Positions 32,713 to 33,781 of a DNA stretch of 33,781 nucleotides are shown one piece after another; the stretch's first letter is position 1, and each line of letters begins with the position of its first letter. The stretch covers positions 1-33,781 of the forward strand of contig JANQSF010000144.1 of assembly GCA_028284155.1 (NCBI GenBank), read 5' to 3'. A program made the translations under genes and the position numbers. Origin of the DNA: Phycisphaeraceae bacterium. Its GTDB lineage: Bacteria; Planctomycetota; Phycisphaerae; Phycisphaerales; Phycisphaeraceae. The notes beneath the pieces are model-generated. The model worked only from the letters and a program-made list of their open reading frames with translations. It was not told the DNA's origin and made no database searches.

Positions 32713-33240
32713 TCAGTAATCATTCTTGTCGTCGTCGATAAATACGATCCGTTTTGGCACATCGGGGTGTGCGCTCACCGGCTGTGCGCCTTCTTCATCG
32801 ACTAAACGCTCCGCACCCGGACCGAAGTAGAGGAAGTCGCAGATGTCCGGGCGTTTTCGCCAGTGCTTGCGGATCCAGCGGGCAAGACGGTTGAAGTGCG
32901 GCCTGACGATCGGGCCGAACTCGTCATCCTCAGGCTCGTACCAGATTCGTCCCGATACGAGGTATGGCGCATCATAGTAAGATCGAATGAATTGAATAAG
33001 CGGGTCTGTCGCGCCACTTATCCTAATGGGTGGATCGCCGTAGGGATGAAGTTGCTCACGAGGAATGGGAGAAAGATACGCGCCTGGTGCTGCCTCCAGA
33101 TTATCTTCATTTGGATCGTGCCCACCGCTGGTAAACTGCGTTGTTAGCAATGGAAACACCCGAAGCCCGACCGACTTTGCAAAAGACTGAAATTCAAGTG
33201 TATCGCGTCGGCTTGCATAAAAGTTTACCTGACGTCCCAT
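32713..33240 (-). CDS. Protein of unknown function, paralogue 1
   Basis: The protein has 175 residues, no signal and no membrane helix. It starts MGRQVNFYASRRDTLEFQSF. The conserved half contains DPLIQFIRSYYDAPYLVSG, HFNRLARWIRKHWRK and FLYFGPGAERLV, shared with the next gene upstream. The end is acidic (IDDDKNDY). I do not recognise a named family. The ATG at 33240 has no ribosome binding site; TATACT lies about ten bases upstream. It follows paralogue 2 after 18 bases in the same direction. The start of this gene and the region to its right are AT-richer than the rest of the window, which suggests transfer. A role as an immunity or orphan accessory protein is possible but unproven. Confidence 0.72.
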   Translation of the reverse strand: MGRQVNFYASRRDTLEFQSFAKSVGLRVFPLLTTQFTSGGHDPNEDNLEAAPGAYLSPIPREQLHPYGDPPIRISGATDPLIQFIRSYYDAPYLVSGRIWYEPEDDEFGPIVRPHFNRLARWIRKHWRKRPDICDFLYFGPGAERLVDEEGAQPVSAHPDVPKRIVFIDDDKNDY

Positions 33241-33258
33241 GCGGATGCTCAGTATAGA

Positions 33259-33672
33259 TCAATCGCCAAACTCAGTATCGATGATTGTGTTTGGAGGATG
33301 ACTAACGGGAGTCACATTGGTTCTCGACACAAGTTCTTCAGCGTTTGGTCCAAAGTACCATCCAGAATCTTCATCCTTTCTCCAGTTTGCGCGTATCCAT
33401 TTTGCGATTCTCCTAAAATGCTGTTTAGTTTGCATTGCCAACCTAGGCGAATCACTTGACCAATAGATGCGACCGGCCACGATGTATGGTGGCTCATAGT
33501 AGGATCGTCGGAACTCCAACAAAGGATCGACGGTATCGCTATACCCAGGCGGTTGTCCTACGACGGGATGTAAGTCTTCAATTGGAAGAAAAGACAAGAA
33601 TGAAAAGGGACGAAGATTGGGATTATCCCGAGCCATGTCTCGTCCATTATTGTCAAATTGAGACGGGAACAA
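33259..33672 (-). CDS. Protein of unknown function, paralogue 2, probably shortened at the N-terminus
   Basis: The protein has 137 residues from a TTG at 33672; an ATG at 33636 is the alternative start. It matches paralogue 1 through DPLLEFRRSYYEPPYIVAG, HFRRIAKWIRANWRK, WYFGPNAEELV and PVSHPP. The similarity seems to continue a few codons upstream of the TTG (SFLILIPL against VGLRVFPL) up to an in-frame stop, and about 23 residues matching the start of paralogue 1 are absent. So it may be a decayed or truncated copy that still uses a weak start. No ribosome binding site is seen. The bases are clearly AT-richer than the genome around. The function is unknown. Confidence 0.6.
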   Translation of the reverse strand: MFPSQFDNNGRDMARDNPNLRPFSFLSFLPIEDLHPVVGQPPGYSDTVDPLLEFRRSYYEPPYIVAGRIYWSSDSPRLAMQTKQHFRRIAKWIRANWRKDEDSGWYFGPNAEELVSRTNVTPVSHPPNTIIDTEFGD

Positions 33673-33691
33673 TGGTATTAGTATTAAGAAA

Positions 33692-33781
33692 CTATCTCAA
33701 ATCAGGCACTTTCCCCTGACGCCTGAGTCTTCGGTACCACAGCAGGGCGCAGGCGAGCATGATCGATCCCAGGTAGTTTGA
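33692..33781 (-). CDS. C-terminal end of a membrane-anchored protein (cut by the window edge)
   Basis: The last 29 residues before a TAG at 33692 are visible: a hydrophobic helix YLGSIMLACALLWYRRLRRQ and a short basic tail. A terminal helix followed by arginines is the shape of C-terminal membrane anchors or sorting signals of exported proteins, but the expected short motif before it lies outside the window. It reads in the same direction as the two paralogues, which start about 20 bases after its stop. Confidence 0.45.
   Translation of the reverse strand, partial: SNYLGSIMLACALLWYRRLRRQGKVPDLR

Noticed and set aside
32483..32719. A 78-codon plus-strand frame in the intergenic region.
   Set aside because: It covers the inverted repeat, lacks a ribosome binding site and has no conserved pattern.
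1..33781. Transposase, integrase, tRNA or rRNA genes.
   Set aside because: None of the translated frames shows a DDE, Y1 or serine recombinase motif, and no tRNA-like cloverleaf was noticed by eye; a covariance search was not possible.

Overview
The window looks like chromosome of a GC-rich planctomycete, perhaps a member of the Phycisphaerae. The evidence is the gene content. There are two DUF1501 proteins, one beside a DUF1800 protein and one beside a DUF1549/DUF1553 'planctomycete cytochrome' protein. There is also a formylglycine sulfatase, a Tat-exported Gfo/Idh/MocA oxidoreductase, a squalene-cyclase-like repeat protein next to a MoxR ATPase, and a zinc-ribbon membrane protein with a CDRCGYDLRGL motif. 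The class-level placement is an inference.

Layout. Bases 1-3.7 kb, all on the minus strand: the start of a MoxR AAA+ ATPase that runs off the left edge, a secreted prenyltransferase-like repeat protein, a DUF423 membrane protein, and a secreted helical-repeat protein with a LamG-like C-terminus. Bases 3.8-7.0 kb, minus: a DUF1800-DUF1501 operon closed by a strong terminator. Bases 7.4-12.7 kb, plus: a large membrane protein with duplicated zinc-ribbon/GYF-like modules, a beta-propeller lactonase, a TPR protein with a YggX-like C-terminus, and a translationally coupled zinc-ribbon membrane protein. Bases 12.7-16.5 kb, minus: a coiled-coil tail-anchored protein, a sulfatase, a membrane-anchored C39-like peptidase and a YbgC-like thioesterase. 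Bases 16.6-24.0 kb, minus: an ABC-2 system of exported accessory protein, ATPase and double permease, followed by a HEAT-repeat protein. At 24.2-24.4 kb lies a small membrane protein gene broken by a one-base frameshift. Bases 24.6-28.7 kb, minus: the DUF1549/DUF1553-DUF1501 pair with its terminator. Then come argH (plus), the Gfo/Idh protein (minus) and, at the right edge, an AT-richer patch with two tandem paralogues of unknown function behind the C-terminal end of a membrane-anchored protein.

The most unusual signal lies between the genes. Four spacers hold perfect inverted repeats of 67-73 bp in total, with 21-24 bp arms. Each arm is itself an imperfect palindrome, and two of the families start with GTAG. 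This is the layout of REP doublets (REPINs) that are mobilised by REP-associated tyrosine transposases (RAYTs). No such transposase is in the window, and the four elements have four different arm sequences. Further looser repeats of similar style occupy other spacers. In two places the repeats appear to have become coding sequence: the probable GTG start and signal-peptide N-region of the HEAT-repeat protein, and the last dozen residues of the ABC ATPase.

Most genes are ordinary planctomycete genes. I see no CRISPR array, prophage, transposase, tRNA or rRNA. The strongest leads are the REPIN-like elements and their takeover of gene ends, the TPR-YggX fusion, the tandem zinc-ribbon/GYF-like protein, and the paralogue pair at the right edge.
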